Origin: Mimachlamys varia
Taxonomy: Eukaryota > Mollusca > Bivalvia > Pectinida > Pectinidae
Direction: 5' to 3'
NCBI GenBank assembly: GCA_947623455.1
Contig: OX392538.1
Location: 26,721,001-26,785,000 of the forward strand
Length of the DNA: 64,000 nt
Positions 1 through 11,084 of the stretch are shown here, piece by piece. Below the pieces are notes generated by a model. It was not told the origin of the DNA. It saw only the letters and a list, made by a program, of their open reading frames with translations, and did not search any database. Numbering within the stretch: the stretch's first letter is position 1; every line of letters starts with the position of its first letter. Both the position numbers and the translations under genes were made by a program.

Positions 1-257
1 GCCGGTTTTTATATTTATGTATATTTTTAAAAATCTATATAGTTTTATTTGTAAATTTAACGTGTTCTATCCGATAACCCTTACCAACATCGCTGGTATC
101 GCTAGTATTTCCGTTGATATAAATCTAACACTAACAAGTTAGCACACAAGTAACTAAAGAGGAAAGTGGAACACTCGCACCCGAACATCTTTAGCATAAG
201 TTATTTCAAATTACAACAATAAGTTCAGTTTTTTTTCAAAAGCAACTAACTGTACAA
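1..257. other. AT-rich leader, no feature seen
   Basis: AT-rich sequence with no ORF, repeat or RNA signature that I can support. It precedes a LINE fragment. Confidence 0.5.
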
Positions 258-520
258 GGGCGAAAGGCTATGTTTGCACTGTTTAGGAAGTGTTCAGCAT
301 TAAACCATCTACATATATGCTCCAACTTTTCGATACACATGTAGGAAGTATCCTTTTCTATGCGATTGAAATTTGGTGCATACACAAAGCTGCAAATATT
401 GAACAAGCGCTTTTTATATTTTTTTTCAAGAAACTATTGAAAATGAAGAAATCGGCCAATAACCAGATGGTACACATTGAATTCGGTCGTTTACCTTTAA
501 TTAGGATGACAAGAAAATAA
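258..520 (+). pseudogene. LINE reverse-transcriptase C-terminal fragment
   Basis: Remnant of the region after the RT domain of a non-LTR retrotransposon. A first frame reads GRKAMFALFRKC from 258. After a frameshift near 300, a second frame reads LFDTHVGSILFYAIEIW and later FKKLLKMKKSANNQMVH and EFGRLPLI, ending at a stop at 518-520. The block 'LFDT.VGSIL.YA.EIW...KA..IE' followed by 'LL..KK...N..VY.E.GR.PL' is typical of jockey/CR1-like LINEs. The fragment at 35802-36044 has the same C-terminal pattern, which gives internal support. Only this short piece remains, with one frameshift and no catalytic residues. Clade assignment is uncertain. Confidence 0.65.
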
Positions 521-2807
521 AATGATAAAAAATATTTTTTAATGATTTTGAAATCTATCATATAATGTTACATGTACATAATAACAGTGATTACGATGGT
601 TTATTAGATGTGAGATTTCTTTAATGATTTATCATCAATTGTCCAGTGCTAAGTGTTTATGTCAAGTATTCATCAATTACTGCAACCTTCGAATTATTAT
701 TAAATATTTGTGTGTTTCATTGAATTTTCAATAATCCAATATGTAGAGCTAAATATTCTTAGTATGCTTTTTACTCTAGTATTTTTATTTAAAGTACATA
801 TCACGCACAGCATATTTGACTGATTGATGTAAATGTTCAGCACTAGTGTAATATCTGGATACATTCAGTATTGTAACACAAATCTTTCTTTCTCATAATA
901 TATAAATGGTCATATACTTCATATGTTTTGTATTATGTCATGAAATGTATACATATAAACATTGCACTGTGCTGTTAATTTAAAAAAAAATAATTTAAGC
1001 CTAAGAATTATAAATTTGGATGTTTTTAATTAAACCAGGGACGTCCCTGATTGAACTTTGTAAATGGAATCTTGAGTATATTATTATTACATTTAAAAGA
1101 TAAGAATATATTGTGATCTTTATAGTACATGTAGCATGAATGACTTTTTAAACTGAAAATACAGGTAAATATCTACTTGTACATAATATGCACTTTCCCT
1201 GACCAGACTTTAATTGCTGTGTCATTGTTCTCAAGTGTTTATATAATTCTTTTGATCCCCAAAAAGTGGGAGAAAGGAGAAAAAACATACTAATTTGCAC
1301 TAACTAGAAACTTATTTAGTTAAGGACATTTGATAACGAGGGTACGAGCGATTGTATGGCTTCCCTGTCAGACAAGACAAAGAAGTAGAGACGGTGACGG
1401 GTGGTCAGTCTCACAAGTGTTACAAGTAATGGCCCCGGGGGTACGTGTCACACACCTGGTATACACAGCCAAATTATCACCATGGTCATCTAGATCTACC
1501 AGGCGGAACGTATTCACATTTCATTTTTACAATAACTTTTTTTCAAAATATTATCAAGTTTACTCTAAATTAACAACTTGACCTGTATGTCGTTCAAAAA
1601 AAAATATATCAAATTGATAAGAAAATGATAAAAAAAAGTATTACCATCGTATCGGTCCTTTTCTTTGTACACAACGGAATAGCAGATATCACCATGACAA
1701 TGTAGGTTAAAATTGTAAAATCCCGGACTTATCTCATTCTGTGGTTGGATCCTTCTTTATTTTATCAAGAAGCAAACGTGTATACCGCATGAGTTTTATG
1801 TATCTGGTTTGATTATAACTAATATGTTTTATAACTTAACGACATGCAGTACGGACAAATGGTCAAAATTTTGAAGCGTTACACGCCTTAGTCAAGACAC
1901 AATAGTACACACGTTATATCACATACAACAGGGACGAATAAACGTCACGGCATCAATGAAAAACAGTTACCAATATAAACGAGTTCCCCAAAATAGATTG
2001 GACGGTTTAATTAGTAAAAACAAGGTGATGTTTAATATATGGTTAATTCACTTTATAACCTTGTTAAAGATCTCAGTACATGCAGCGTTTACGAAAGCTA
2101 CTGAGCGTATATATATTTAATCTATTTTTTCCAGTTTGGGAACCCAGAGAAAGTCAGTACATTTCGGACCCACACTAAAAATGTAGACTAGTAATAATTG
2201 TGAAAAAAATACAGAAAATAAACATAAATGCAACGAACACAAAAAGTCTTGGCACAGTGACGCATTATCAATATTATTTATATGATGAAATATTTTAATG
2301 TTAGTTAGTTCAGTTTCCCAATGTATCAATATGAGATGGATTTTATAAAAGTATCATACATTTTCATGTTTTATTCTTGTTCGAAGGGCGTGTCGCTACT
2401 ATCGAAATACATGTAAGTAACACCAACAAACTACAACATATTGAGATCTCATTCTATCATTATATATATTATCTCATTTCAATAAGATTTTGGCTCTTCA
2501 TAACAGCCCCGTTTCAGTTTTGCTCGAACAAAGAAATTACGAATGGTAACGTCGACAAAGAGAATATTGTTATATTTTATCTGTGATAAGGAATTCCAAT
2601 ATGTATTTCCACGAAATAAGTCTTTGTATATAAACAGGCCTAGATGTTGGTGTCGCTGCTTGCGCCTCAATATTCCGTTTTCAGCCCAGGAGTGCTGATA
2701 CAAAGGATAGACGTTATTTTCTCTACTGTGCCTCCCTTTTTTATTCCTTCATTCCATACTTTACCGTTTCTACTCACTTTACCGAGCTACCTGTATTGAC
2801 GTAAAAC
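521..2807. other. Intergenic, no gene recognised
   Basis: AT-rich DNA with only short chance ORFs on both strands (for example 1330-1581 and 2377-2586) that show no domain pattern. A short palindrome built on CAGGGACGTCCCTG lies near 1037-1051, and the same word returns as a stem at 3927-3950. Confidence 0.45.
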
Positions 2808-3085
2808 CCACAGGGACCTGATAATTTGCTACAGATAGTTTTGGACCCTAACTGGGGTGTTTTTTTGAGTAATTTTTAACTTTTGGGAGGGTAACATTCA
2901 ATTTTCGAAATAAAAATGTCTCATTAAGCCCCCCCCCCCCCCACCTCTCCTGTCTGTCATTTATAATGGCTCGAGGGTCATTGTTATCGAAAAACTGGTT
3001 TAGCAACACCAGGGCCCTTACACACACACACTTACTTTAGACCCAAAATAAGCTGCAACTAATCCTCATTTCCCTGTGGCAAACC
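2808..3085. repeat. Short dispersed repeat in direct and inverted copies
   Basis: The block 2808-2925 (words CACAGGGACCTGATAATTTG, TAGTTTTGGACC, GGGTGTTT, CAATTTTCGA) recurs at about 3512-3625 in the same order and orientation. A more diverged inverted copy lies at about 3000-3085. The two direct copies bracket the hairpin and minisatellite between 3250 and 3455. Probably an old MITE or composite. A run of about 14 C follows at 2929-2942. Confidence 0.5.
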
Positions 3086-3251
3086 CAACCAATTAATCAG
3101 CATATTTCCGATATGAATATCGGTCAAATTACATTAAAAGAATAAATAAATAAACAAATAAATCAACGTCATTTTGCAAGTATTTGAATTTCGTTACTTC
3201 TTGTAATTATATCGGTCGTCATGTAATATCATCATGGTCAACATCGCAGGC

Positions 3252-3311
3252 AAAGGGTGTACAATTCGCTACTCTCCTTTTCACTGGAGTGTAGCGTATT
3301 GTACACCCTTG
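3252..3311. repeat. Imperfect hairpin, 24-bp arms
   Basis: The left arm begins CAAAGGGTGTACAATTCGCT and the right arm is its complement, ending at about 3311. There are one or two mismatches and a spacer of about 12 nt. It sits immediately before the 24-bp tandem array. Confidence 0.7.
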
Positions 3312-3320
3312 GATTGCGAA

Positions 3321-3454
3321 TACTCTGGCATAACTTAGTTTTACCACTCTGGTATTACTTAGTTTTACCACTCTGGTATTACTTAGTTTTACCATTCTGG
3401 TATTACTTAGTTTTACCATTCTGGTATTACTTAGTTTTACCACTCTGGTATTAC
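3321..3454. repeat. 24-bp minisatellite, five full units
   Basis: Five full units (3335-3358, 3359-3382, 3383-3406, 3407-3430, 3431-3454) plus a partial 5' unit from 3321. Units differ only at a C/T position (CCACTC versus CCATTC). Because 24 is divisible by 3, the array reads open as an 8-residue repeat on both strands. This explains the apparent ORFs at 3257-3514 (+) and 3219-3443 (-), which I do not regard as genes. Confidence 0.85.
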
Positions 3455-3612
3455 TTGCTCAGGGGCCTTATCGGTTTGTTAATTTGGTGTATGCCTCACA
3501 TCAGATCGTACTAGCACAGGGACCTGAGAATTTGTTACAGCTAGTTTTGGACCTAAAATAGGGTGTTTAGAGTAATTTTACACATTTGGGTGGTTAAGAT
3601 CAATTTTCGATA

Positions 3613-3663
3613 AAAATGCCCCCTCAGTAGTCATAAAAGCTATGACTACTGAGGGGGCATTTT
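3613..3663. repeat. Perfect 22-bp hairpin, 7-nt loop
   Basis: Arms 3613-3634 and 3642-3663 are exact reverse complements. The stem contains AATGCCCCCTCAGTAGTCAT and the loop is AAAAGCT. It lies at the 3' edge of the second copy of the dispersed repeat described at 2808-3085. Confidence 0.85.
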
Positions 3664-4536
3664 ATTTAAGGGGAAAAAATATTGATTTTGTTTTGCTCGC
3701 AAGGAGGGTACGGGTTGTCCGCAGAAAACTTAACTTTTAGATGCACAAACTTGCCTTCTGAGCATATTTCAGTACTCAATAAAATGTAGTGTTGATTGAG
3801 ACTAACTGGAAAAGTAAAGTAATTCAATTTCATCACAGACTTAGGTAAATCTGATTCCGTGTTTAATGGACATTTACAAGGCTCTCCAATTCAGGTTATA
3901 CAAGGCAAACTTATTATATGTGAAATCAGGGACGTATATGTACGTCCCTGGTGATATCACGGACTTTGAAAGAATCTAAAATTAGACATTTTCTAAAAAC
4001 AGACTATAGCCTTACCTGTAACAGACGTATACGTCTCTGCCTGTAATTAGTACCTATATTGTTCTCACCCTGTAACTACCTATGCTCTGTACGTACAAAT
4101 ACTAAAATAGGATATGTTGGCTGAGTGGGAAGACGCTTGGGTGGGGATAGGATTATCACACCTGGATCACAAATAACAAAATGCAGTGGCTTTGGGGCGC
4201 TATGAATGATTAGTCATGGGGCAAATATTACCTGTACTGGCTATTATATATATATAATTACAACACAGGTAACATAATTAATTGTCAGTGATGAGACAGG
4301 CTAGGCTTTTAGGCACTGTATAGACGGTCTCATGAAACTATTAAATATGACTGTATATGGGGAAAAAACGCTTCAAAATCTTTTCTTTGTGTGTGTGAAA
4401 ATGCTTGGGGGTTTCTGGAAACCCCCCTGGATCCGCCTCTGGCTCTCAACGTTGGAGGTAAGCGTGAGATCTTCTGTAACCCAGCCATTTTAATTTTCGA
4501 GATAATGAACTGCGCGCGCACCTTCACCTAAAAAGA
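3664..4536. other. Intergenic, no gene recognised
   Basis: No coding pattern. A small hairpin (CAGGGACGTA, 4-nt loop, TACGTCCCTG) lies at 3927-3950. A short TA run is near 4245-4256. Confidence 0.45.
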
Positions 4537-4790
4537 CGGAACAGCCGAACTTAACGGCCGGACGGATTAACCGAACTAAACGGCCGGATGGAGCAGCCGG
4601 ACGGAGATGCCGAATGAAAAAATAAAACGGGACGGACTGTCAGAACGAACGAACGGAACGGTTCAGCCGAAACGAACGAAACAGACGCAAATGACGGACG
4701 GAGAACGAACGCTTCCCGAACGGCGGACTAACGATTACCGCACGCAGGCCGACCGCAGAACGAACGGAACCAAGGTGGATACTTGGCCGT
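4537..4790. repeat. Degenerate GAACGG/GGACGG-rich simple repeat
   Basis: Locally GC-rich DNA made of variants of CGAACGAACGG, GACGGAC and CAGCCGAAC with no fixed period. It gives an open frame at 4607-4792 of Arg/Thr-rich low complexity, which I treat as an artefact of repeat composition. Confidence 0.6.
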
Positions 4791-4807
4791 AATTCTAACT
4801 GTACTTG

Positions 4808-5341
4808 TTTTTGGTTGTGATCCCCACCCTATAACATTACAATATATACCATTGCTTGGCAAAAAAGACTAACACAATCATGATATTATGATTGGTACCA
4901 GGGTGAGCTCTGCCCTTGCAGAATCAATTTCTGAATCATAACATTTAAACGGTTGAGATCCCCAACCCAAAGCTATATATACAATTACTGGGCATTAAGA
5001 GACGATCACAATCCTGATGTAGATTTGATCCCAGGATCTACCATGACCTTGTAGACTTCCCAACCAAATACTATACAATTGCTGGTCATAAAGAGACAAA
5101 TGCTATTATGATATTAGCATTGATGCCAGGGTCTGGCCACAGGCCTTAGGGACCCAGTTTCTCAGTTGAATTTGAAAACAGTTGAGATTCTCACCCATTA
5201 ACCAAACTTTATTTATACAGATATGCCTCAAGGATTTGTCTTCAGGACTGTCCCTGTCCATGGGATCTTTTTGGAAAACATTTTACCATGATTACCTAGA
5301 TACCAATGTATCCAGGTGAGCGATACAGGCCCTCTGGGCCT
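4808..5341. repeat. Degenerate ~100-140-bp tandem repeat with hairpin terminus
   Basis: Copies begin near 4814, 4952, 5051 and 5183, each with a GTTGAGATCCCCA-like start, an ATACAATTGCTGG-like core and an AAGAGAC word. The block ends CCAGGTGAGCGATACAGGCC followed by CTCTGGGCCTC, with the hairpin AGGCCC-TCT-GGGCCT at 5327-5341 and a T run. This terminus resembles 3' hairpins of dispersed bivalve repeats (recollection). Confidence 0.55.
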
Positions 5342-5964
5342 CTTTTTTTAATACTGGACAATGCGAGCCTGCATCAAAGGATATTTGAAAGAGATCAGAC
5401 GGATTCCTTGCCCCCAACCTGAGCATGAGCATCATGAATTCTCTAGAAAACATGACCATGATCCCGTTCTAACCTTGTTCAGCCTAATTCGGCCAAGAGA
5501 TCTGCCTCCAAAATTGGTTAGAGCAATATTCAAATTGATCAATGTTGATACTGTGATTCAAATATATTTGACCCATGCTATATGAATATCTACTGTGTGT
5601 TCCTGTGCTGGGTCACCTGTACATGCTGTTTATGTGTATCTGTCCAGTGTTTTTCTTCAATTTGCCTTAGTTTATCTGAAAATATGCAATTTAATGGAGA
5701 AATTATTATCAGCAATAAGCAATAATGACCCAATAATACTCCATACTACCAAATACCACCTCTTGCGACTAAGTTATGAACCATTTCAATATTCTGAAAC
5801 ATTATCTCTGTAGAAGGTATCTACTTTTTGTTTCATTTTACATATGTTTATATGTTCTGTGGAACCAACTGTCTACCAATTTGTACACCTGTGCTTAATG
5901 AAGACCCCGGGTGACAAATGGTGCCCAACGTTGGCCTTTATTTGTAGCAGATCTAGACCGGGCC
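5342..5964. other. Intergenic, no gene recognised
   Basis: Contains two ORFs of about 70 codons (5361-5585, 5595-5813) that lack domains, signal peptide pattern or nearby splice signals. Probably chance. Confidence 0.4.
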
Positions 5965-6045
5965 AATCGTCGGCGATCAGATACCTCAATTGGTTGAGCG
6001 TCTTGTTAGAGTTCGGGGGGTCCCGGGATCGAACCTGGTCTGGCC
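5965..6045 (+). repeat. tRNA-derived SINE-like head (copy a)
   Basis: A box-A-like stretch (TACCTCAATTGGTTGAGCG, 5982-6000) is followed about 25 bp later by a box-B-like GGGATCGAACCTGG (6025-6038), the spacing of an internal Pol III promoter. No cloverleaf can be folded from the flanks, so this is not a functional tRNA gene. Confidence 0.55.
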
Positions 6046-6204
6046 GCACATTTTTCCTCTCCCGTTACCTTTGGTGCCTGTGACTAAACCTTGTTTCAAG
6101 TATTGGGTGCATAGGTGGCAAGGGGATACTCGAGCATGGGTTGTAAATCCTAATGTCTTCGGGTCGACTTTGTTAAAGGAGGGAGGGCTGTAGAAATGTC
6201 AGAT

Positions 6205-6290
6205 CGTCGGTGACAAGATGGCTCAATAGTTGAGCATCCGTCTAGAATTTGGAAGGTCCTGGGTTTGAACTCCCGGCTGGCTGTGCCCTT
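6205..6290 (+). repeat. tRNA-derived SINE-like head (copy b)
   Basis: Box-A-like ATGGCTCAATAGTTGAGC (6219-6236) and box-B-like TGGGTTTGAACTCCC (6260-6274), in the same orientation as copy a and preceded by a similar GATCGTCGGTGA word. The two copies look like diverged members of one SINE family. Confidence 0.55.
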
Positions 6291-6325
6291 TCCTCTCCTA
6301 TATATAACAGAGGTCATTTATTTCA

Positions 6326-6402
6326 ATGCCTCCGCTAGGAGTTGAACCCAGAACCTCTGGCTACTTGCATTTTTACGCTCAACCGATCAAGCTAAAGAGA
6401 AG
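6326..6402 (-). repeat. tRNA-derived SINE-like head (copy c, inverted)
   Basis: On the minus strand it reads box A TAGCTTGATCGGTTGAGCG then box B GGGTTCAACTCC. Opposite in orientation to copies a and b, so the three form a clustered head-to-head set within 450 bp. Confidence 0.5.
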
Positions 6403-6489
6403 ATCTCTCTAGTCGAGCGGTATATTGCAGCTAGTATTTACCAGGGTTACATACTCCCCCTCCATGAAAGAACTTGTCTCAAGTTGGGT

Positions 6490-6835
6490 TCCTACATGGA
6501 ACTTAGTCTGTTAGTTATCCTCTACAAGACATTAATAAGACCCTACTTCGAGTATGTTACACCTGTTTGGTTTCCACTCCACATAAAAGATAAACGAACT
6601 ATCGAAAATGTGCAAAGGCGAGCTACGAAACGTGTACCAACCTTGACCAACCTACCCTATTAAGAGAGACTTCTATCATTGGGTCTCCCAACGCTGGAGT
6701 ATAGGCGAAAAAGAAACGATCTGATTCAAATTTATAGGATAATTAATAAGATTGATACATGTAACATAGATTCAGATGGCCTATTTTGCAGACCAACCTA
6801 CACAGCAACTGTGTATCAAAAATACAGGTAACAAA
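6490..6835 (+). pseudogene. CR1/jockey-type LINE RT C-terminal fragment
   Basis: One frame reads LYKTLIRPYFEYVTPVW, then ENVQRRATKRVPTL, then a stop near 6660, then LLSLGLPTLEYRRKRNDL and IQIYRIINKID. The motif order 'LYKTLIRP.FEY..PVW' then 'E.VQRRATK..' then 'R.L.LGLPTLEYRR.R.DLI..Y' is diagnostic for the segment after the RT core in CR1-like LINEs. The in-frame stop and absence of the catalytic RT core show it is a dead fragment. The 3' end fades near 6835. A 5' junction near 6430 abuts SINE copy c. Confidence 0.75.
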
Positions 6836-7239
6836 TGTTGGCAAAAGCCACTGCAAAGGTTCCTGATAAACTATATATTTACAACAATTATAAAGCAAAC
6901 AAAAATTCAACAAAATCAAAATTTCATAACATGAAAACTATTTTTCCCTGCATTTAAACTGGTTTTGACTAGCAACATGACAATGTCCATCCCCTTCCAC
7001 TCTCAAAAAGTCACAATTAATCTTCCTCCATAGGGTCGAGATAGTCTTCATTTCCAGTATGGATATCCACCTCCTCCTTGGACGCTCCTCTCCTCAGTGC
7101 AGTGGTGGTGGCCTCCGCCTGTCCCTCCCGGATACGGAACCTTACCGGTCGTCCTGGCACTGGTGAACGGGGATGGGTCAACCCCAGTAGGGCCATCCTC
7201 GGCAGCCAATCGCCTCTAGCAACTCACCTCCTCCCGGTA

Positions 7240-8180
7240 GGCTGCCAAACTCCCAGTAACTGGCCTGACTGGGATCAACACCTCACCCGGAGGGAAGTAC
7301 CGGTCGTTTGGTAACACCACCCCCTCCACCTGCTGTACTGCCTCCTTGGTCTTCTTCGGCGGACCCTAAGTCTAAGCACCAAATGCCGACACAGCTGTTG
7401 CTGATATATGTGCCGGAGGCAACACCTATTACACTGGTATTTCACCAGTTCCAGTGGACCCTCATCTGCTTGTAGGTTTTATACAGCATTGGCCCACACT
7501 CCTCCACAGGACATGGCAGTCCTCCCTACACCCACTCTACCCTCAGGTCCTGGTCCAGATCATCCTGATCCTGGCGGTCTACTGCCAACTCTAAAATATC
7601 CATAACTATTGGTAGGATTATGTCCCTTGTAACCACTTCCTATCTCATCTGGCTCCATCTCCCTCATTCAATGATCCGTAATCATCATCCATTGGTCCAG
7701 CTGATGCTTCAGCTTCCGACCAATCCCATGACACTTCCTCCCCCCCCCCCCCCCCCAATACCCCCTGGAGGGTACCATCGCCAAACATAAGCTCCACCTC
7801 ATACTTTCTGGCTTTTAGTCCCTATCATAATATTTTTTCTGCCGGTTTTCGGCTAACCCAAATGCTTCCCTCATGGTTTGTTGTAGCCAGTCTGTGACAG
7901 CAGACTTCCGCGTCACCCACAGGACCCCCTACCATGATATCTAATGGCAGATTTATATCCCTTCCCAACATGAGGAGATTGGGTCTACACCCGGTACTGA
8001 CATGGGGAGCGGATCTATTTGCAGTGAACACATAGGGAAGGTGATCGTCCCAGTCATTAAGGTGATCATTGACATACATAGCCAGCATCTGTATCAGGGT
8101 TCTATTTAGCCTTTCCACAAGTCCATCTGACTTTGGTCGGTACGGTGTACGCAGCTCATTAATATTCATTACTCTCCTCG
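7240..8180 (-). pseudogene. Ty3/gypsy integrase fragment
   Basis: The minus-strand frame entering near 8180 reads RTPYRPKSDGLVERLNRTL (around the third catalytic residue, Glu, of the DDE integrase core) and continues through a WDDHLPYVFTANRSAPH-like block. This is the C-terminal half of a Ty3/gypsy integrase. The frame then breaks near 7850 and continues in another frame as RQKKYYDRD, the usual start of the post-core region. Further GC-rich minus-strand pieces (for example NDRYFPPGEVLIPV near 7300-7260) fit a degraded element tail. The first two catalytic Asp residues lie upstream of the break point at about 8170 and are absent. A 17-bp C run lies at 7740-7756. The region is GC-rich compared with its neighbours. 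Confidence 0.8.
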
Positions 8181-9565
8181 GTGTTACCTCTTCTCGCGGG
8201 TTGACATTAAGACTCCACCGATGAAAACACAAACGTAAACCTTCCTGGTGCGGGATAAACGATAAACTGCCAATACGCTAACTGCAGCTTCCGGTGAGTT
8301 TCTTAAACCCATGATTTAGTTTATATAAGTTTACCATGTTCCTCCGATTTGTTAGAATGGTTCTATATAATGCTGTGTAGATAAACAGCGACGTGTTTAC
8401 CTATGTATGTAGATGATAGGTGTACGCGTACACAGATGCGCGCTATCATTGTTTATATTATGCCTTACCCAATACCTGTACAGTAAGATGTAACTATTTG
8501 TACCTTCTTTATTTAAAGTTATCATAAAGCAATAAAATGTACTATACGTTTAGGTGTTGGCTATATATAGCTGTAACGCGCACATGTATGTGATATTATA
8601 GTTTACGGGCAACATTAAAGTGTCGTGCGTCATACATTTACCTGTAAATATAGTTGGTCGGGAATGTCATTATTATTACTTAATAATCTTTATAGGGTAG
8701 TATTTTTGGTATAGGAATATGTAATAGTTAATTAGGTCACTGTAATGAATGTGTTGGGTAATTACAGTTAATGATGGTAATAGTGAATTTAATAACATTC
8801 ATATGGGTATTGAACGGTATCTGTATATTATAGCAGACGGTACAGAGTTATATATCTGTTATTGTAGTTAATTCTGCTCAGGGATATGTTGGCTCGTGAC
8901 AAGAGATCATCTGGCGGACGAGGTGGTCAAGGACAGTGGACACAATGGACAGATGTGTGGTTGATGCTTGGTGACTTGGTGGATGATGATGTGTAGAGAT
9001 CACTATCAGTAGAGCTTGCATCAATAGCCTTACTAGTGTTTGAACATTGTGATAAGTCATCCCAGGCAATAACTTTATTACACTGGAGTAGATCACTGCC
9101 TACTTAGTATTTAATACATTGCTTAAGTGGAATGCAGTCCACCAGTCTATATTTTGTGCAAAATTGTTTTTTTCATGTGATCATTGTGTATTTTTGAAAG
9201 GAAGTGAACGAGAGTGTTATGTCTATGTAAACATGGTTGTATATGTATTTTATATAAATTTGCATATAGTGTAAATCAACTTGTCTCTCTTGTTCTTATC
9301 AGGATAGGCAATTCACTCATCCCGTTTCAGAAACTTCAATACACAATACATGTCCAAATTAGGTCCCGGTTACATATACTTATATTACACGTATATGCTG
9401 TTTTACGTCTCTGCATATACGACCAACAGTTTTTGAAATTGTTATACTACAGTATTTATACTCTGCAGTAGTGGTCGTCAATAACGTAAAATGCGAAAAC
9501 AATTTGGGGGTAATAATTAATTCTGGTAATTTTTTCGTCAAATTGGTATTAATATAAAATGTACC
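8181..9565. other. Intergenic, no gene recognised
   Basis: AT-rich, with chance ORFs only (8878-9096 -, 9214-9471 +). No repeat that I could match elsewhere in the window. Confidence 0.4.
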
Positions 9566-9715
9566 AAGTTGGTTGATTGGTTTACGGGTTTATTGCTTTT
9601 ATGACTCCCGTAAGAGTTTCGTCATCCTGACTGATGCCAGTATGGTATACCAGTAAAAGGTAAAATTCTACCATATACCTGTCTTATCCAGGTGAATTCA
9701 CTGACCAATCAACTT
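9566..9715. repeat. MITE-like 150-bp unit with short inverted ends
   Basis: The left end AAGTTGGTTGATTGGT (9566-9581) and right end ACCAATCAACTT (9704-9715) are inverted repeats apart from a 4-nt insertion. The interior has no coding capacity. Confidence 0.4.
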
Positions 9716-10374
9716 ATTGTGTCATGCTTGTGTTAGATCACTTATACCCTGTGATTTGTAATGTGTCGATCTCTTGACTACGATATAAATATATCAATAT
9801 TACTAAATATAAAAAAAATAATTGTTAATTTCAAAACCATTCCATTCTATGCACTCCAATTATGCATTTTCACTTCACAAATTCTAATTTTTACAAAAAC
9901 TAGGTTTTGCAATAAATTGATCAAAAGTGGAGGGACCAAGCACGCGTATTCGGTTTCTTGGAGTAATAATCTATAGTGAAACAATGACACTTTCATAAAC
10001 TCGGGAAAAGCTTGAACATTGTTCATCTTGTTACAATCATACGTGTTGACAAAACGTACGAGTACGAAACCGCTGGAAACTGAAAATTAAGCTGGACAGC
10101 TCAGGTAATATGCGGTCAACGATCATTTCTGCGTCGTATTATAAGTATGAAGGATTCAATAGCCGATAGAAAGCCCTACTACCTTCAGAAATTGTCAAGG
10201 ACTTGGAGTGGTGGTTATCGTTTCTTGATGTGTTTAACGGGACGTGGAATATTCTGAATTCAAAGTCAGTAACATCCCCGTAATCGGACGAGTGTGGGGC
10301 CTATTACAATGGCGACTATTATTAGGTAAATTGGGAGCTAGACATACCCGCTATATATAGGGAAACTATAAACA
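9716..10374. other. Non-coding, no feature seen
   Basis: No ORF or repeat pattern beyond chance. If the gene model to the right is correct, its 3' UTR would lie here on the minus strand. I found no AATAAA on that strand close to the candidate stop. Confidence 0.35.
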
Positions 10375-10440
10375 TCAAAGATTTAGTTGCCATATTTCGC
10401 TGATGTAATTCACTAAAAAATCAACGTATTGTAATATACA
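10375..10440 (-). CDS. Candidate terminal exon of the microexon gene
   Basis: A strong acceptor (pyrimidine run TTTTTTATTCTCAG, AG at 10442-10441) is followed in phase 0 by 21 open codons, rich in hydrophobics (begins CILQYVDFLV), and a TGA stop at 10377-10375. The phase matches the preceding 21-nt exons, so it could supply the C-terminus. An alternative acceptor near 11780 (pyrimidine-rich, CAG then GTATAC) also opens a phase-0 frame of about 36 codons. The choice cannot be made by eye, and either could be a chance acceptor. Confidence 0.3.
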   Translation of the reverse strand, partial: CILQYVDFLVNYISEIWQLNL

Positions 10441-11084
10441 CTGAGAATAAAAAACAGCAGCGTCATGGATTATCAAAGGTTTCTTTCGACATTAACTCTG
10501 TATGTTTGTACTGCACATCCTATTTTGGTGTTGTGCTCAACTATACATTTAAATGTGTGTAGGTTCCAGGAGTTCAAAATGTAATAGCAGACACATATGC
10601 AAGACTGCATGAAAAGAGCAAGCGTATACTAGCTTAGTTTACTGTACCAGATAGTACAATCACTACAATTTGTCCGATTCAATGTGTGCGAGTTGACGGC
10701 TAATATTTCACAAAACTTTCTCATCAATAGGTGTTGTATCAGAGACTATGCTCATGGAAGCGGCAGAGCTACTAAAAGGCAAGACGTTGACTGATTCGAC
10801 TAATAGACCTTATGCCACAAACCTGAAGTGTTACTTCTTGTGACCGGTACAAGTATACACCAGTACTGCATCATCACAAATGCTTCAAGTCTACATAACA
10901 TACTTTGTAACAGTGAAACAATTGAAATACCTTACCAAACGTCAATATCTGAACATCATATCACACTTTCAACGTGTTTCTGGATTTGTTAATCCCATTC
11001 AATGTGATTATACTTTGCACCCGGCGTTGATGGGTGCAAAATGAGGCTCTGGATTAGCTCAAACACCTGTAAAATGACATTAAA
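10441..11084. other. Non-coding (putative intron)
   Basis: No gene or repeat that I can support. A 13-nt splice-bounded segment near 10940 was examined and rejected. Confidence 0.35.

Noticed and set aside
1649..1666. 18-nt candidate exon KRTDTM on the minus strand
   Set aside because: Acceptor ACAAAG has no pyrimidine tract.
3219..3514. ORFs with an 8-residue repeat on both strands
   Set aside because: Produced by a 24-bp minisatellite, with no gene context.
4607..4792. Arg/Thr-rich ORF
   Set aside because: Composition of a GAACGG-rich simple repeat.
6326..6402. True tRNA gene
   Set aside because: A and B boxes are present but no acceptor-stem pairing is visible. Treated as SINE-like.
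8466..8485. 7-nt segment between a good acceptor and GTAAGG on the minus strand
   Set aside because: Too short and out of phase. Likely coincidence.
10935..10950. 13-nt splice-bounded segment on the minus strand
   Set aside because: Not a multiple of three and the acceptor lacks a pyrimidine tract.
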